Shown here piece after piece: positions 46,743 through 55,735 of a stretch of DNA of 64,000 nt; position 1 is the stretch's first letter, and the number at the start of each line of letters is the position of its first letter. A program made the translations under genes and the position numbers. The DNA is from Bacillus sp. CGMCC 1.16541 (GTDB lineage Bacteria; Bacillota; Bacilli; Bacillales; Bacillaceae_H), in assembly GCF_003184905.1 (NCBI RefSeq), contig NZ_QFRU01000018.1:30615-94614 (forward strand). The letters are read 5' to 3'. The notes under the pieces are model-generated. The model did no database searches and was not told where the DNA came from. It worked only from the letters and a program-made list of their open reading frames with translations.

Positions 46743-48270
46743 AATTTTCAGCTAATGTTGCTGTAACTGAACCTTCAGAAGATGTTTTTTGTATAGGGTC
46801 TTCCATTGGTGTAGCTCGTTTAATAAAGAACGTAAGAATGAACGCTACAACGGCAATAAGAGCCGAAACGAAGAACGCAAAGTTAATGCCATCTAACATG
46901 GCTTGCAACATAATTTGCTGTTGCATGTTTGCTAATGCTGCATCGGTTGGAGCGGTCGTCATGCTTTTTGTTGCATCTGCTAGTAAATCAGCCGCAACGG
47001 AATCTGTTCGATTTGACATGACAGTGATCAGTAAAGCAGTTCCGATTGCACCAGACACTTGATTTAGTGTATTGTTCATCGCTGTTCCATGCGGATAGAA
47101 GCGAGGAGGCAATTGATTTAACCCGTTTGTGGAAACAGGCATCATCACCATCGACATCCCAAACATACGGACAGCGTGTAACACCATTAAATACGTGTAC
47201 GTTGTATCGAATGAAAGTGTGCTAAGTAAATACGTCGTATATGTCGTAATGGCTAAGCCAATCATTGCTAACACACGACCACCAAATTTATCGAATAATT
47301 TCCCTGTAACAGGTGACATCACCGCCATAACAAGTGCACCAGGAAGCATCATTAAACCAGCGTCAAACGGTGAAATGCCACGAATTGTTTGTACGTAAAT
47401 CGGTAAAAGTAACATCCCTGAAAACATCGCCATGTTTAATACAATCGTAATTGTTGATGAAAGAGCAAACATCGGGTATCGAAACACACCGAAGTTTAGC
47501 ATCGGGCGCTCTAGTATCGTTTGCCGATAAATAAACGCCACTAATGAAATGACACCAACAATGATGGTCGCATACACATGCGGGCTATCCCACCCTTTAC
47601 TTCCTGCAGAACTAAATCCGTACAAAATGCCCCCAAATCCAACGCTTGATAACAGAAGAGAAAGGAGATCAAGACGAATGTTTACTTTTTCTTTTTTATC
47701 TTTTAATAAAAAGAATCCAAGTAATAAAACCGTCATTGCAATTGGGGTAATGAAATGAAACAACATGGGCCAATCGTAATGCTCAATAATCCAACCTGAT
47801 AATGTCGGTCCAATTGCTGGAGCGGCCATTAAAATCAATCCGAAAATTCCCATAGCTGTCCCACGCTTTTCAATCGGAAAGCTTACAAGCATCACGTTCA
47901 TTAATAAAGGCATCATGATAGCTGATCCAGATGCTTGAAGCATTCGTCCACCTAGTAATAGAGGGAAGAAATCAGCCATTCCTGCAATGACTGTTCCAAC
48001 AGTAAACAAGCTCATCGCTGCAATAAAAAGATGACGTACTGAGAACTTTTGAATCAAAAAAGCTGTTGTTGGAATCATAATGCCATTTACAAGCATGTAT
48101 CCCGTTGTTAACCATTGTACAGTTGATGCTTCAACGTTTAAATCCATCATAATGGACGGAAGAGCGATATTTAATAACGTATTATTTAAAAATGCAATAA
48201 AAGCACCAATCATTAAGATCGAAAGAATCCCGTAATTTGGACGACCTGTTTGATAGATTGATTGTTCCAT
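46741..48270 (-). CDS. DHA2-family MFS multidrug exporter (LmrB/EmrB-like)
   Basis: About 509 residues from ATG 48270, chosen because AAGGTGGG lies ten bases upstream; the frame also opens at 48327. Fourteen membrane segments are expected. Hallmarks are FLNNTLLNIALPSIMMDL in helix 1, GRMLQASGSAIMMPL (motif B-like) and GLILMAAPAIGPTLSGWI (motif C, antiporter). It is a proton-driven exporter of drugs or toxic compounds. It is divergent from a TetR-family regulator, the usual arrangement for LmrA/LmrB-type control. Confidence 0.92.
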   Translation of the reverse strand: MEQSIYQTGRPNYGILSILMIGAFIAFLNNTLLNIALPSIMMDLNVEASTVQWLTTGYMLVNGIMIPTTAFLIQKFSVRHLFIAAMSLFTVGTVIAGMADFFPLLLGGRMLQASGSAIMMPLLMNVMLVSFPIEKRGTAMGIFGLILMAAPAIGPTLSGWIIEHYDWPMLFHFITPIAMTVLLLGFFLLKDKKEKVNIRLDLLSLLLSSVGFGGILYGFSSAGSKGWDSPHVYATIIVGVISLVAFIYRQTILERPMLNFGVFRYPMFALSSTITIVLNMAMFSGMLLLPIYVQTIRGISPFDAGLMMLPGALVMAVMSPVTGKLFDKFGGRVLAMIGLAITTYTTYLLSTLSFDTTYTYLMVLHAVRMFGMSMVMMPVSTNGLNQLPPRFYPHGTAMNNTLNQVSGAIGTALLITVMSNRTDSVAADLLADATKSMTTAPTDAALANMQQQIMLQAMLDGINFAFFVSALIAVVAFILTFFIKRATPMEDPIQKTSSEGSVTATLAEN

Positions 48271-48480
48271 CTTTTTGTTTCCCACCTTTGTATACCGATA
48301 GTCTAATATATTGAACTTATATTCCATTTCATATCATATACTAGTGGTTCAATTTATGCAATTATAAGTTACTACTAATTGTTTAAATGCTATAGATAGG
48401 GTACTATAAGAGGTATACAGGTGGTACAATGTGACGTTTACTGAACGTTTTATCATAAATTTTAGGGTAAAGGTGATAGC

Positions 48481-49380
48481 ATGAACGATCGAAAATTGCA
48501 TGTCCTTCAAGTGGCGTATCAATTATTTATTGAAAAGGGGTTTCAAGCAACGTCCATTCAAGATATTTTGGAATGCAGTGGTATTTCAAAGGGAACGTTT
48601 TATAATTATTTTTCATCTAAAAATGAACTGTTGCTTGCTCATTTTAAAGAGGTATACCGACGTATTGCGCAAGAACGTAATGAGTTACTCATCGGACAAG
48701 ATCGATCATCGATTGATATTTTTATTCAACAAATCGAACTGCAAGTGAATGCGAATGAAAAACATAAATTTTTTGCTCTCTTTGAAGAAGTGCTTCTTTC
48801 AAATAATGAGGAGTTAAAGGAATCTATAAAAAAAGGTCAAATCAAAATGTTGAAATGGATTTATGAACGATTTGTTGATCTTTTTGGAGAAGAAAAAAAG
48901 CCGTATTTATTAGATGGAGCGATTATGTTTATGGGGATTTTGCACAACAACATGAAGTACTATGTAATGGCAAACGAATCGAAACCAGATGTGTCCAAAA
49001 TTGTTCGTTACAGCGTAGAACGCGTGGCAAAGATGATGGAAGAAGTCGCGCAAACAGGAGAATACTTAAATCGACCTGAATTATTAACCATGTGGCTACC
49101 AGAAGAAGAGTGCGGTGTACGAGCGGTACAACAATCGTTGCATCGTACCATCATCGACTTAAAAAAATCAGTAGCACGTCATGAGCAGCAAACGAAATAT
49201 ATGGAGCTCCTTGATTTTCTTCAAGATGAATGTATTCATGCGGAAAGTCCACGTCGCTTTTTAGTGGAAACAGCTTTGTTACCGTTAAAAGAAAATCATG
49301 CGCCATTTGAGAACGAACAAGTAAACAAGCTAGAAGTGTTCATTCAACGTTATTTTACAGAAAAAGAAAGCGGTCTATAA
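48481..49380 (+). CDS. TetR/AcrR-family transcriptional regulator
   Basis: 299 residues. The N-terminal TetR helix-turn-helix (residues 5-50: FIEKGFQATSIQDILECSGISKGTFYNYFSSKNELL) is textbook. The remainder is helical and about 100 residues longer than typical TetR proteins, with an extra C-terminal region (from about residue 200) of no recognised family. AAAGGTGATAGC precedes the ATG. The divergent position suggests it represses the DHA2 exporter; the 210 bp intergenic region should hold the operator, but no clean palindrome stands out. Confidence 0.9.
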   Translation: MNDRKLHVLQVAYQLFIEKGFQATSIQDILECSGISKGTFYNYFSSKNELLLAHFKEVYRRIAQERNELLIGQDRSSIDIFIQQIELQVNANEKHKFFALFEEVLLSNNEELKESIKKGQIKMLKWIYERFVDLFGEEKKPYLLDGAIMFMGILHNNMKYYVMANESKPDVSKIVRYSVERVAKMMEEVAQTGEYLNRPELLTMWLPEEECGVRAVQQSLHRTIIDLKKSVARHEQQTKYMELLDFLQDECIHAESPRRFLVETALLPLKENHAPFENEQVNKLEVFIQRYFTEKESGL

Positions 49381-49424
49381 TGAATACTGTTTGACTCGTT
49401 TGAAAAGCTTGTACAATGAATAAA

Positions 49425-49453
49425 CCGTGTCAAAAGGAGCCTTATTGACACGG
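49425..49453 (-). terminator. Hairpin after the coat-like gene
   Basis: CCGTGTCAA/TTGACACGG stem with an 11-base loop, followed on the minus strand by TTTATTC. It lies between the converging regulator and coat-like genes. Confidence 0.6.
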
Positions 49454-49461
49454 ACAATGCA

Positions 49462-49782
49462 TTAAAATCCGTCTTCAGCCGCTGCAATGACGATGTTTAA
49501 TCTTCGTTCAACTGTACGTAAACGTTGATTTAAACGATTCAACCGATTTGTGTGACGTTCCACAACGCGATTTAATCGTGTAATTTCTTGTGCTTGTAAT
49601 TCATTTTGTCTTTCTAGATTTCGTACGCGTCTTTCAAGGCCACCGAGGTTTAGAAGTTGTTGACGATCTCCCGCCGTTTGCTCTTGATATGGCATATAGC
49701 TGTAACTCGTATAATCATAGTTTTGATAAGGTGTTTGCTGCTGGACATATCCGTTATAAAAGTAATATGGGTTCACTTTCAT
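49462..49782 (-). CDS. Sigma-K-type coat-like protein with coiled coil
   Basis: 106 residues. The N-terminal 35 residues are very Tyr/Gln-rich (YYFYNGYVQQQTPYQNYDY), a spore-coat style composition. Residues ~45-98 form a long amphipathic, Arg/Leu/Asn-rich coiled coil. No signal peptide. GAGGAGG lies five bases before the ATG. A near-perfect sigma-K promoter is positioned just upstream, so production in the late mother cell and deposition in the coat or exosporium is a well-supported inference. No named homologue recognised. Confidence 0.7.
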   Translation of the reverse strand: MKVNPYYFYNGYVQQQTPYQNYDYTSYSYMPYQEQTAGDRQQLLNLGGLERRVRNLERQNELQAQEITRLNRVVERHTNRLNRLNQRLRTVERRLNIVIAAAEDGF

Positions 49783-49810
49783 GATTCCTCCTCGTCATGT
49801 AAATACGTTA

Positions 49811-49837
49811 TATGTTATGCGAATGCCTATGATGTGT
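49811..49837 (-). promoter_or_regulatory. Sigma-K promoter of the coat-like gene
   Basis: Minus strand: AC (49837-49836), 16-base spacer, CATAACATA (49819-49811), a full match to AC-N16-CATAnnnTA with G before the -10. The start codon is about 30 bases downstream. Confidence 0.65.
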
Positions 49838-49939
49838 TTGGGCAAAAGCCTAACGATGACGAAATAAACCCAAAAGGTCTAGGACGTGAAAAGAAGCATA
49901 AACTAAAAACAAGCATTCTCGTTACAGAAAAATTCTTGC

Positions 49940-49968
49940 TTGACAATCACTCGTTTTCAACGGATAAT
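49940..49968 (+). promoter_or_regulatory. Sigma-A promoter of the proBA T-box transcript
   Basis: Perfect TTGACA at 49940-49945, 17-base spacer, GATAAT at 49963-49968. The T-box leader begins some 20 bases downstream. Confidence 0.75.
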
Positions 49969-49989
49969 ATCAAAAATTAAACTAAAAAA

Positions 49990-50217
49990 AACGGCATAGG
50001 ACTAGTAAATCAATGGAATGTGGTAGAGAGTGAAACCCACCGGCTGAAAGGTTTCTCACAGAAAGTAGATTGAACCTACCTTTTTACGCCGCTTATGAAA
50101 ACATAAGCCGTCTTCCTTCGTTACAGGATAAAGTGGATGCATAGGCATCAATGAAGGTGGTACCGCGGAACGATTTTTCCGTCCTTTTTATAAGGATGGG
50201 GAAGTCGTTTTTTATTT
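49990..50217 (+). promoter_or_regulatory. Proline-specific T-box leader with terminator
   Basis: Classic T-box riboswitch: stem I with AGTA motif (50003-50006), the T-box sequence AAGGTGGTACCGCGG (50154-50168), and a downstream intrinsic terminator (50169-50217, stem plus six T residues). On the 3' side of the specifier loop, GAA-CCT-ACC offers CCT (50075-50077), a proline codon. Uncharged tRNA-Pro would bind specifier and T-box, stabilise the antiterminator and switch on proBA. The proBA function of the downstream genes agrees. Confidence 0.92.
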
Positions 50218-50262
50218 GTCTTTATGACTGTCATGATTTTAAAAAAGAAAGGTACGAATGCA

Positions 50263-51381
50263 ATGAAAAAACAACGCATTGTCGTCAAAATAGGAAGTAG
50301 TTCGTTAACAAATGATGTAGGAACATTATCAGAGCAGAAGATGCGTAATCATGTGGAAGCACTCGCTTATTTAAAGCAGCAAGGTCACGATGTCATTCTC
50401 ATTTCATCAGGTGCAGTCGCAGCAGGGTTCGGTTCACTCGGTTACATGACGCGACCAAAAACCGTTGCAGGAAAGCAAGCTGCAGCAGCAGTCGGACAGG
50501 GGTTATTAATGCAAGGATATCTCTCGCTTTTTAGCGAATATAACATCGTACCGGCTCAAATGTTGTTAACACGTGAGGACTTTTACAGTCAAGAGCGCTT
50601 TCGGAATTTGTATTCAGCAATGTCAGAACTTCTTGAGCGTGGTGTGTTACCAATTATTAATGAAAATGACTCGGTGTCGATTGAAGAGTTAACGTTCGGA
50701 GATAACGATATGTTGTCGGCGCTCGTTAGTGGCTTTTTACATGCGAATGCGCTCATCATTTTAACAGACATCAACGGACTGTATGATGGCAATCCGAATG
50801 TATCAAAAAGTGCTAAAAAATATCATTTCATTCCAGCTGTGACAGATGAATTAGTAGGAGTAGCAGGTGATAGCGGTTCTTCTGTCGGAACAGGTGGCAT
50901 GAAATCGAAACTTCTTGCAGCAAAAAAAGCTCTTTCACTTGGGGTTAGTGTATTCGTTGGAAAAGGGGAAGGAAAAGAAAAACTGGTGGATATGCTTGCA
51001 GGTAAAGGAGACGGCACCTACATCGGAGGACCATTTCAAACGCAAATGCAGATGAAAAAGCAGTGGATTGCCCATCACTCTCAAGTAGCAGGTGTCATTG
51101 AAATTGATGAAGGGGCAGAACGAGCTCTCATTCAAAATGGAAAGAGCTTACTTCCCGTTGGTATTACGACAGTAATTGGCACGTTTAATGCTCTTGATGT
51201 CGTTGTCGTTCGAAACCAAAAAGGACAAACGATTGGAAAAGGGCAAATTTATTACTCTGCTGACGACTTGCAAAAAGTAAAAGGATTGCCGAGTGAACAA
51301 GCGAAAAGCTATTCAATTAATCAGCGTGCAGAAGCGATTCATCGAGACAATTGGGTAACGGCTGAAAAGGAGCGTGTGTAA
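50263..51381 (+). CDS. proB: Glutamate 5-kinase
   Basis: 372 residues from ATG 50263 (AAAGG ten bases upstream; the frame also opens at 50224). Amino-acid kinase domain ([51 protein letters not shown]) followed by a C-terminal PUA domain (about residues 280-372). Phosphorylates glutamate to gamma-glutamyl phosphate, the first step of proline synthesis, and is normally feedback-inhibited by proline. Stop codon and proA start are two bases apart. Controlled by the upstream T-box. Confidence 0.96.
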   Translation: MKKQRIVVKIGSSSLTNDVGTLSEQKMRNHVEALAYLKQQGHDVILISSGAVAAGFGSLGYMTRPKTVAGKQAAAAVGQGLLMQGYLSLFSEYNIVPAQMLLTREDFYSQERFRNLYSAMSELLERGVLPIINENDSVSIEELTFGDNDMLSALVSGFLHANALIILTDINGLYDGNPNVSKSAKKYHFIPAVTDELVGVAGDSGSSVGTGGMKSKLLAAKKALSLGVSVFVGKGEGKEKLVDMLAGKGDGTYIGGPFQTQMQMKKQWIAHHSQVAGVIEIDEGAERALIQNGKSLLPVGITTVIGTFNALDVVVVRNQKGQTIGKGQIYYSADDLQKVKGLPSEQAKSYSINQRAEAIHRDNWVTAEKERV

Positions 51382-51383
51382 AG

Positions 51384-52625
51384 ATGAGTGAGTTAATTCA
51401 AAAAGCAACAAAGGTAAAGCAAGCAGCTAAAGCATTAGGGATGGTTACAACTACAGAAAAAAATGAAGCATTAGCGAAAATAGCTGATCATTTACTAACA
51501 AAAAAAGCATGGATTGTCATAGAAAATGAAAAAGACATTAAAGAAGGCAAAGAAAAGGGATTTTCACCTGCACTGTTAGACCGCTTACTGTTAACAGAAG
51601 AGCGAGTTGAGCAAATGGTAGACGGCATTCACCAATTGATTCAATTAGACGATCCAATCGGTCAAGAAATAGAGTCATGGGAACGCCCAAATGGTTTACA
51701 TATTCAGACGATACGTGTTCCTCTTGGTGTTGTTGGAATGGTGTATGAAGCACGCCCGAACGTTACAGTAGATGCAGGGAGTCTTTGTTTGAAAGCAGGA
51801 AATGCGGTGCTTTTACGAGGTAGCTCATCTGCACTTCATTCAAATAAAGCACTTGTTCATGTGATGAGAGAAGCGCTAGCGGATTCAGCAATTCCAGCGG
51901 ATGCTGTTCAGTTGTTAGAAGATACGAGTCGTGAAACAGCGGCTGAAATGTTTAAGCTGAACGACTACTTAGATGTGCTCATTCCACGCGGTGGAGCAGG
52001 TTTAATTCAAACAGTTGTACAAAATGCAACGGTACCTGTATTAGAAACAGGAGTAGGCAATTGCCATATCTTTGTTGATGAAACAGCACAACAACAAATG
52101 GGTATAAACATCGTCGTCAATGCGAAAACACACCGTCCATCAGTTTGCAATGCAGCCGAAACGGTGTTAGTTCATAAAAATTGGCCTTACACATCACAAT
52201 TGCTTTATACCCTTCATGAAAAAGGAGTGGAGCTACGTGGGGATGCAGAGCTTGCTTCGACGTACTCGTTTATTAACTTGGCAACAGAAGAAGATTGGCG
52301 CACAGAATTTTTAGCCCCAATTTTAGCGGTTAAGCTTGTAGATGATGTAAAAGAAGCGATTGCTCATATCGATCAGTACGGAACGAAACATTCAGAAGCA
52401 ATTGTGAGTGAAAAGGAGCAAAATGTGAATCTCTTTTTCCAAACGGTAGATGCCGCTGCCTTGTATCATAATGCATCCACTCGTTTTACAGATGGTGAAC
52501 AATTTGGTTACGGGGCCGAAATTGGCATCAGTACACAAAAACTTCATGCCCGTGGACCAATGGGATTACGAGCGATTACCACATCAAAAGCAATTATAAG
52601 AGGAACAGGACAGATTAGGGGATAA
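51384..52625 (+). CDS. proA: Gamma-glutamyl phosphate reductase
   Basis: 413 residues, normal length. Aldehyde dehydrogenase-fold enzyme that reduces gamma-glutamyl phosphate with NADPH to glutamate-5-semialdehyde. Signature segments are [37 protein letters not shown], the catalytic Cys in [17 protein letters not shown] (about residue 250), and [22 protein letters not shown] near the end. AAAGGAG within the end of proB serves as ribosome binding site, so the two genes are coupled. Transposase debris begins about 40 bp downstream. Confidence 0.97.
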   Translation: MSELIQKATKVKQAAKALGMVTTTEKNEALAKIADHLLTKKAWIVIENEKDIKEGKEKGFSPALLDRLLLTEERVEQMVDGIHQLIQLDDPIGQEIESWERPNGLHIQTIRVPLGVVGMVYEARPNVTVDAGSLCLKAGNAVLLRGSSSALHSNKALVHVMREALADSAIPADAVQLLEDTSRETAAEMFKLNDYLDVLIPRGGAGLIQTVVQNATVPVLETGVGNCHIFVDETAQQQMGINIVVNAKTHRPSVCNAAETVLVHKNWPYTSQLLYTLHEKGVELRGDAELASTYSFINLATEEDWRTEFLAPILAVKLVDDVKEAIAHIDQYGTKHSEAIVSEKEQNVNLFFQTVDAAALYHNASTRFTDGEQFGYGAEIGISTQKLHARGPMGLRAITTSKAIIRGTGQIRG

Positions 52626-52667
52626 GCAATTTCAAAGCAAGGTGTTGGATGGTCTCTAATTAATTAA

Positions 52668-52895
52668 CGAAAAGAAGTTCGTGAACGCTTGGCCACGGAA
52701 GAAGGAAGCAAAAGATACAGGCAGCGAAAAATAGATGTAGAGCCTGTGTTTGGACAGATTAAGCACAATCGAGCGTTTAAGAGATTTGGGTTAAGAGGCC
52801 TATCCAAAAATACCACGGATTGGGGTCTTATTTGCGCTGCACACAATTTACTGAAGTGGGCAGCCAACAAAGAAAGCGAACAAAAATTAGGGTAA
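52668..52895 (+). pseudogene. Remnant of an IS1182-type transposase (C-terminal end)
   Basis: An open frame of about 75 codons with no start signal. It encodes the extreme C-terminus of a DDE transposase: KEVRERLATEEGSKRYRQRK, then DVEPVFGQIKHNRAFKRFGLRG, then AHNLLKW. The last acidic residue of the DDE triad is probably the Glu in VEPVFGQIK. The rest of the gene (over 350 residues) is absent. The terminator-like inverted repeat at 52969-53022 is typical of such IS ends. A dead insertion sequence between proA and serA. Confidence 0.75.
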
Positions 52896-52968
52896 TGAAG
52901 GGAAGGGATATCCCTCTTTCCCTTATAAATCCATCAAACTAAAATCCAGAAACTGGATGAAAAGTAAA

Positions 52969-53022
52969 GGAGGCGACTCTCAGATCGAATTTATTCAACC
53001 TTTTGAGTCAGCCTCATTTTTT
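52969..53022 (+). terminator. Inverted repeat/terminator at the IS remnant end
   Basis: GGAGGCGACTC pairs with GAGTCAGCCTC (one bulge), with an additional inner AT-rich stem, followed by ATTTTTT. It is probably the original right end of the insertion sequence. Confidence 0.7.
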
Positions 53023-53026
53023 GATT

Positions 53027-53085
53027 AAAAAACAAGTTTAAAAGAATAGTGGAATGGAGCGCAATGGAACGAACTTGTTGTTATA
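53027..53085. repeat. Internally deleted, inverted copy of the 44.2 kb repeat
   Basis: AAAACAAGTTTAAAAGAATAG and TGGAGCGCAATGGAACG, then GAACTTGTTGTT, match (inverted) the two flanks of the core in the 44162-44482 element. The 100-bp GC-rich palindromic core is missing. The junction is exactly at TGGAGCG, the 7-bp direct repeat that borders the core in the full copy. The flanking 53086-53270 stretch holds no gene I can support. Confidence 0.75.
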
Positions 53086-53270
53086 GCCTAACAATTACAG
53101 AACGAGTCATTTATATACATAGTGAAGAATCCTCCAAGGCTGAAAGTTTAACTTATTATATGATGTTGATACAACGAGAGGTGCAAGGTCTATTTGGGCA
53201 TATACAACAGAATGGGAGTGAGAGAGAATTCGCTCAACTATGTTAAATTAAAATATTCAGTAAATAATTC

Positions 53271-53299
53271 TTGAAGGCTCGAGAAGAATTTGGTAAGAT
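53271..53299 (+). promoter_or_regulatory. Sigma-A promoter of the serA transcript
   Basis: TTGAAG at 53271-53276, 17-base spacer ending TTTGG, TAAGAT at 53294-53299 (TGn-extended). Transcription would begin just before the riboswitch. Confidence 0.65.
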
Positions 53300-53313
53300 A
53301 AGAGCAATTCAAA

Positions 53314-53386
53314 GACTACATGTAACTGGCGAAACACGGATGACCGTGAGGGAGCATGTAGTGTCGTTTAGCCGTTCGCCTGGGCA
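53314..53386 (+). promoter_or_regulatory. ZTP (pfl) riboswitch upstream of serA
   Basis: Conserved pfl elements in order: P1 arm GACTACATG, AACTGGCG, a CACGG/CCGTG hairpin, GGGAGC, P1 closing CATGTAGT, a short linker, then CCGTTCGCCTGGGCAG. The last part forms the family's pseudoknot with CTGGCG. ZTP/ZMP signals 10-formyl-tetrahydrofolate shortage. Control of serA makes sense because serine supplies one-carbon units. An adjoining terminator indicates a transcriptional ON switch. Confidence 0.85.
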
Positions 53387-53388
53387 GA

Positions 53389-53416
53389 GGTAAGGGAAAG
53401 CAGTCCTTACCTTTTT
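53389..53416 (+). terminator. Riboswitch-controlled terminator before serA
   Basis: GGTAAGG/CCTTACC stem with a nine-base loop and TTTTT tail, starting three bases after the aptamer. Ligand binding should prevent its formation. Confidence 0.85.
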
Positions 53417-53538
53417 CTGTTTATAAGGAGAGGATGCAACGAGACGACTTTTACTTTTAGTATGTAATTGTACCTATAAGCTTTCTAACGTTTCAGATGT
53501 AAGTTGAAAAAATCATCAACAAAAGAGGGGAAAACAAA

Positions 53539-54738
53539 ATGAGCGCATTATTAGTACAAAAAGTCAAAACCATTAAAACATTAAACAACATCGCACAAAG
53601 CGGATTAAAAGTTTTTAATCAAGAGACATTTACAATTGACAATGACAGCGAAAATCCTGATGCTATCGTTGCTCGTAGTTTTAACATGCATGGCATGGAG
53701 TTTGGCTCTAATCTAAAAGCAATCGCGCGTGCTGGAGCGGGTGTGAACAACATCCCAGTGGATCGATGCACAGAACAAGGTATTGTCGTGTTTAACACAC
53801 CTGGTGCGAATGCAAACGCGGTTAAAGAAATGGTACTAACATCATTAATGGCTTCATCTCGTAATCTTTTTGCTGGTGTAGCATGGACGAAAACGTTGGA
53901 AGATCAAGGCGATCAAATTCCGAAACTCGTTGAAGCAGGAAAGAAACAATTTGTCGGAAAAGAAATTAAAGGAAAAACGTTAGGTGTCATCGGCTTAGGT
54001 GCAATCGGAGCACTCGTAGCGAACGATGCGCTTGATTTAGATATGGATGTTGTCGGATTCGATCCATTTATTTCGGTTGATACAGCATGGAACTTATCGC
54101 GTAACGTACAGCGAGCAATGACACTTGAAGAACTGTATGCAGAAGCAGACTACATTACGGTTCATGTTCCATTAACAGATAAAACAAAAGGAATATTTAA
54201 TAAAGAAACGTTTAGCATTATGAAAAAAGGTGTTCACATTTTAAACTTCTCACGTGGAGAGCTTGTGAATGAAATCGACATGGCAGTAGCGCTTGAAGAT
54301 GGAATTGTAGGTAAGTACATTACGGACTTCCCAAATGAAAATGTCTTGAAAATGAAAAATACGATTCCAATTCCACATCTAGGGGCATCGACACAAGAGT
54401 CAGAAGAAAACTGCGCGGTGATGGCAGCTCGTCAAGTTAAAACCTTTTTAGAAACAGGAAACATTAAAAACTCAGTGAACTTCCCGAATGCATCGATTCC
54501 ATATGCAGGAAAACGACGCGTCACAGCGTTCCATAAAAATGTACCAAACATGGTAGGGCAAATGACGGTTGCAATTTCAAGTTACAATTTAAACATTGCT
54601 GACATGGTTAACAGAAGTCGCGGTGAATACGCATATACGATGATTGACATTGATAACGAAGTAAATGGTGAAGTAATTCCAGGGTTAGAAGAAAAATTAA
54701 GCCAGATTGAAGGCATGATCACCACGCGTATTATTTAA
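53539..54738 (+). CDS. serA: D-3-phosphoglycerate dehydrogenase, short form
   Basis: 399 residues. NAD-binding core with GKTLGVIGLGAIGALVAN (about residue 145), the catalytic Arg in NFSRGELVNE (about 240), Glu region and His in IPIPHLGASTQESEENCA (about 285-300). A C-terminal ACT-like domain follows (residues ~325-399). This is the compact form lacking the intervening allosteric domain of the ~525-residue SerA. It oxidises 3-phosphoglycerate in the first step of serine synthesis. GAGGGG precedes the ATG. It is preceded by the ZTP riboswitch and followed by a strong terminator, so it is monocistronic. Confidence 0.93.
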   Translation: MSALLVQKVKTIKTLNNIAQSGLKVFNQETFTIDNDSENPDAIVARSFNMHGMEFGSNLKAIARAGAGVNNIPVDRCTEQGIVVFNTPGANANAVKEMVLTSLMASSRNLFAGVAWTKTLEDQGDQIPKLVEAGKKQFVGKEIKGKTLGVIGLGAIGALVANDALDLDMDVVGFDPFISVDTAWNLSRNVQRAMTLEELYAEADYITVHVPLTDKTKGIFNKETFSIMKKGVHILNFSRGELVNEIDMAVALEDGIVGKYITDFPNENVLKMKNTIPIPHLGASTQESEENCAVMAARQVKTFLETGNIKNSVNFPNASIPYAGKRRVTAFHKNVPNMVGQMTVAISSYNLNIADMVNRSRGEYAYTMIDIDNEVNGEVIPGLEEKLSQIEGMITTRII

Positions 54739-54752
54739 TGACTGGTTACGTG

Positions 54753-54790
54753 AAAAGTCTCACTTTCTTTAGGAGAGTGAGGCTTTTTTT
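54753..54790 (+). terminator. serA terminator
   Basis: AAAAGTCTCACT-type arm pairs with AGTGAGGCTTTT (G-U allowed), followed by seven T residues. Confidence 0.85.
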
Positions 54791-54832
54791 GCATAACGAG
54801 AGAAGTGACTGGGAATTCTTTTAACGAAGGTA

Positions 54833-54862
54833 AAAAGAGCCAACCAATTGGCTGACTCTTTT
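54833..54862 (-). terminator. azoR terminator
   Basis: AAAAGAGCCAA and TTGGCTGACTCTTTT arms; on the minus strand followed by T-rich sequence just past the azoreductase stop. Confidence 0.7.
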
Positions 54863-54866
54863 GGAA

Positions 54867-55502
54867 TTAAAACGTATGTGCGACATCTTTTGCACGGGCA
54901 ATTGCATTTTCTTTAATTTCTTGTGCCTTATCCGGCATTGCCGCATGTCCTTCTACAAACACCCCTTCAAAAGAAGGAACACCGAAAAACTGCATGATGA
55001 TGCCTAAATAACGATGGCCCATTTCAAGTTCGGCAGCTGGACCTTCTGAATAAATACCGCCACGTGCTTGAATATGCAACGCTTTTTTATCGGTTAATAA
55101 ACCAACAGGACCTTCTGCCGTATATTTAAATGTTTTTCCAGAAACTGCCACAGAGTCAATGTACGCTTTCATCACTGGTGGAAACGAGAAGTTCCATAAT
55201 GGTGTAACAAACACGTATTTATCTCCAGAAACAAATTGATCGCATAGCTCCGATAGTCTGCCTACTTTTGCTTTTTCTTCAGCAGATAGCTCTTCGAATC
55301 CTTTACCTGATTGAAGTTTCCCCCAACCACTAAACACATCGACATCAATGTGAGGAATATTTTCTTTGTAAAGGTCAATATGAACGACGTTATCAGACGG
55401 ATTCACTTCTTTATACGTATCAATAAATGCTTTTCCCACAGCCATACTATATGAAGAGGTATCATCGTGTGGATGAGCGGTAATGTACAGTACTTTAGCC
55501 AT
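54867..55502 (-). CDS. azoR: FMN-dependent NADH-azoreductase / NADH:quinone oxidoreductase
   Basis: 211 residues, flavodoxin-like AzoR family. It has the N-terminal [26 protein letters not shown]-phosphate loop, the [21 protein letters not shown] flavin-contact segment (about residues 98-118), and the [19 protein letters not shown] loop. Two-electron reduction of quinones and azo compounds protects against electrophile and thiol stress. AGGGGGAGTG precedes the ATG. Single gene. Confidence 0.93.
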   Translation of the reverse strand: MAKVLYITAHPHDDTSSYSMAVGKAFIDTYKEVNPSDNVVHIDLYKENIPHIDVDVFSGWGKLQSGKGFEELSAEEKAKVGRLSELCDQFVSGDKYVFVTPLWNFSFPPVMKAYIDSVAVSGKTFKYTAEGPVGLLTDKKALHIQARGGIYSEGPAAELEMGHRYLGIIMQFFGVPSFEGVFVEGHAAMPDKAQEIKENAIARAKDVAHTF

Positions 55503-55735
55503 TGTTACACTCCCCCTATATCATTGTACTAAAAGTCTGTGCGTTTTAGTTTGTGAAGAGGTTCTATATTTATGTGCATCACAGCTATTGAAGTATTTTG
55601 ATGAACTGTCTTTATCTAACAGATTAATTTGGTGTTTAGTTGCTTATACTAACCATAATACAAATACGCTTTTTACACCCTCGATTCAACATGAACGGGG
55701 GTTAACGTCGTCGTAATGGGTGTTCGTCAAGGTAG

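Noticed and set aside
49657..49980. 107-codon plus-strand ORF before the proBA leader
   Set aside because: It covers the antisense of the coat-like gene, the sigma-K promoter and the proBA promoter; no start signal.
53049..53246. 65-codon ORF upstream of serA
   Set aside because: It begins inside the deleted repeat element and has no ribosome binding site or recognisable motif.
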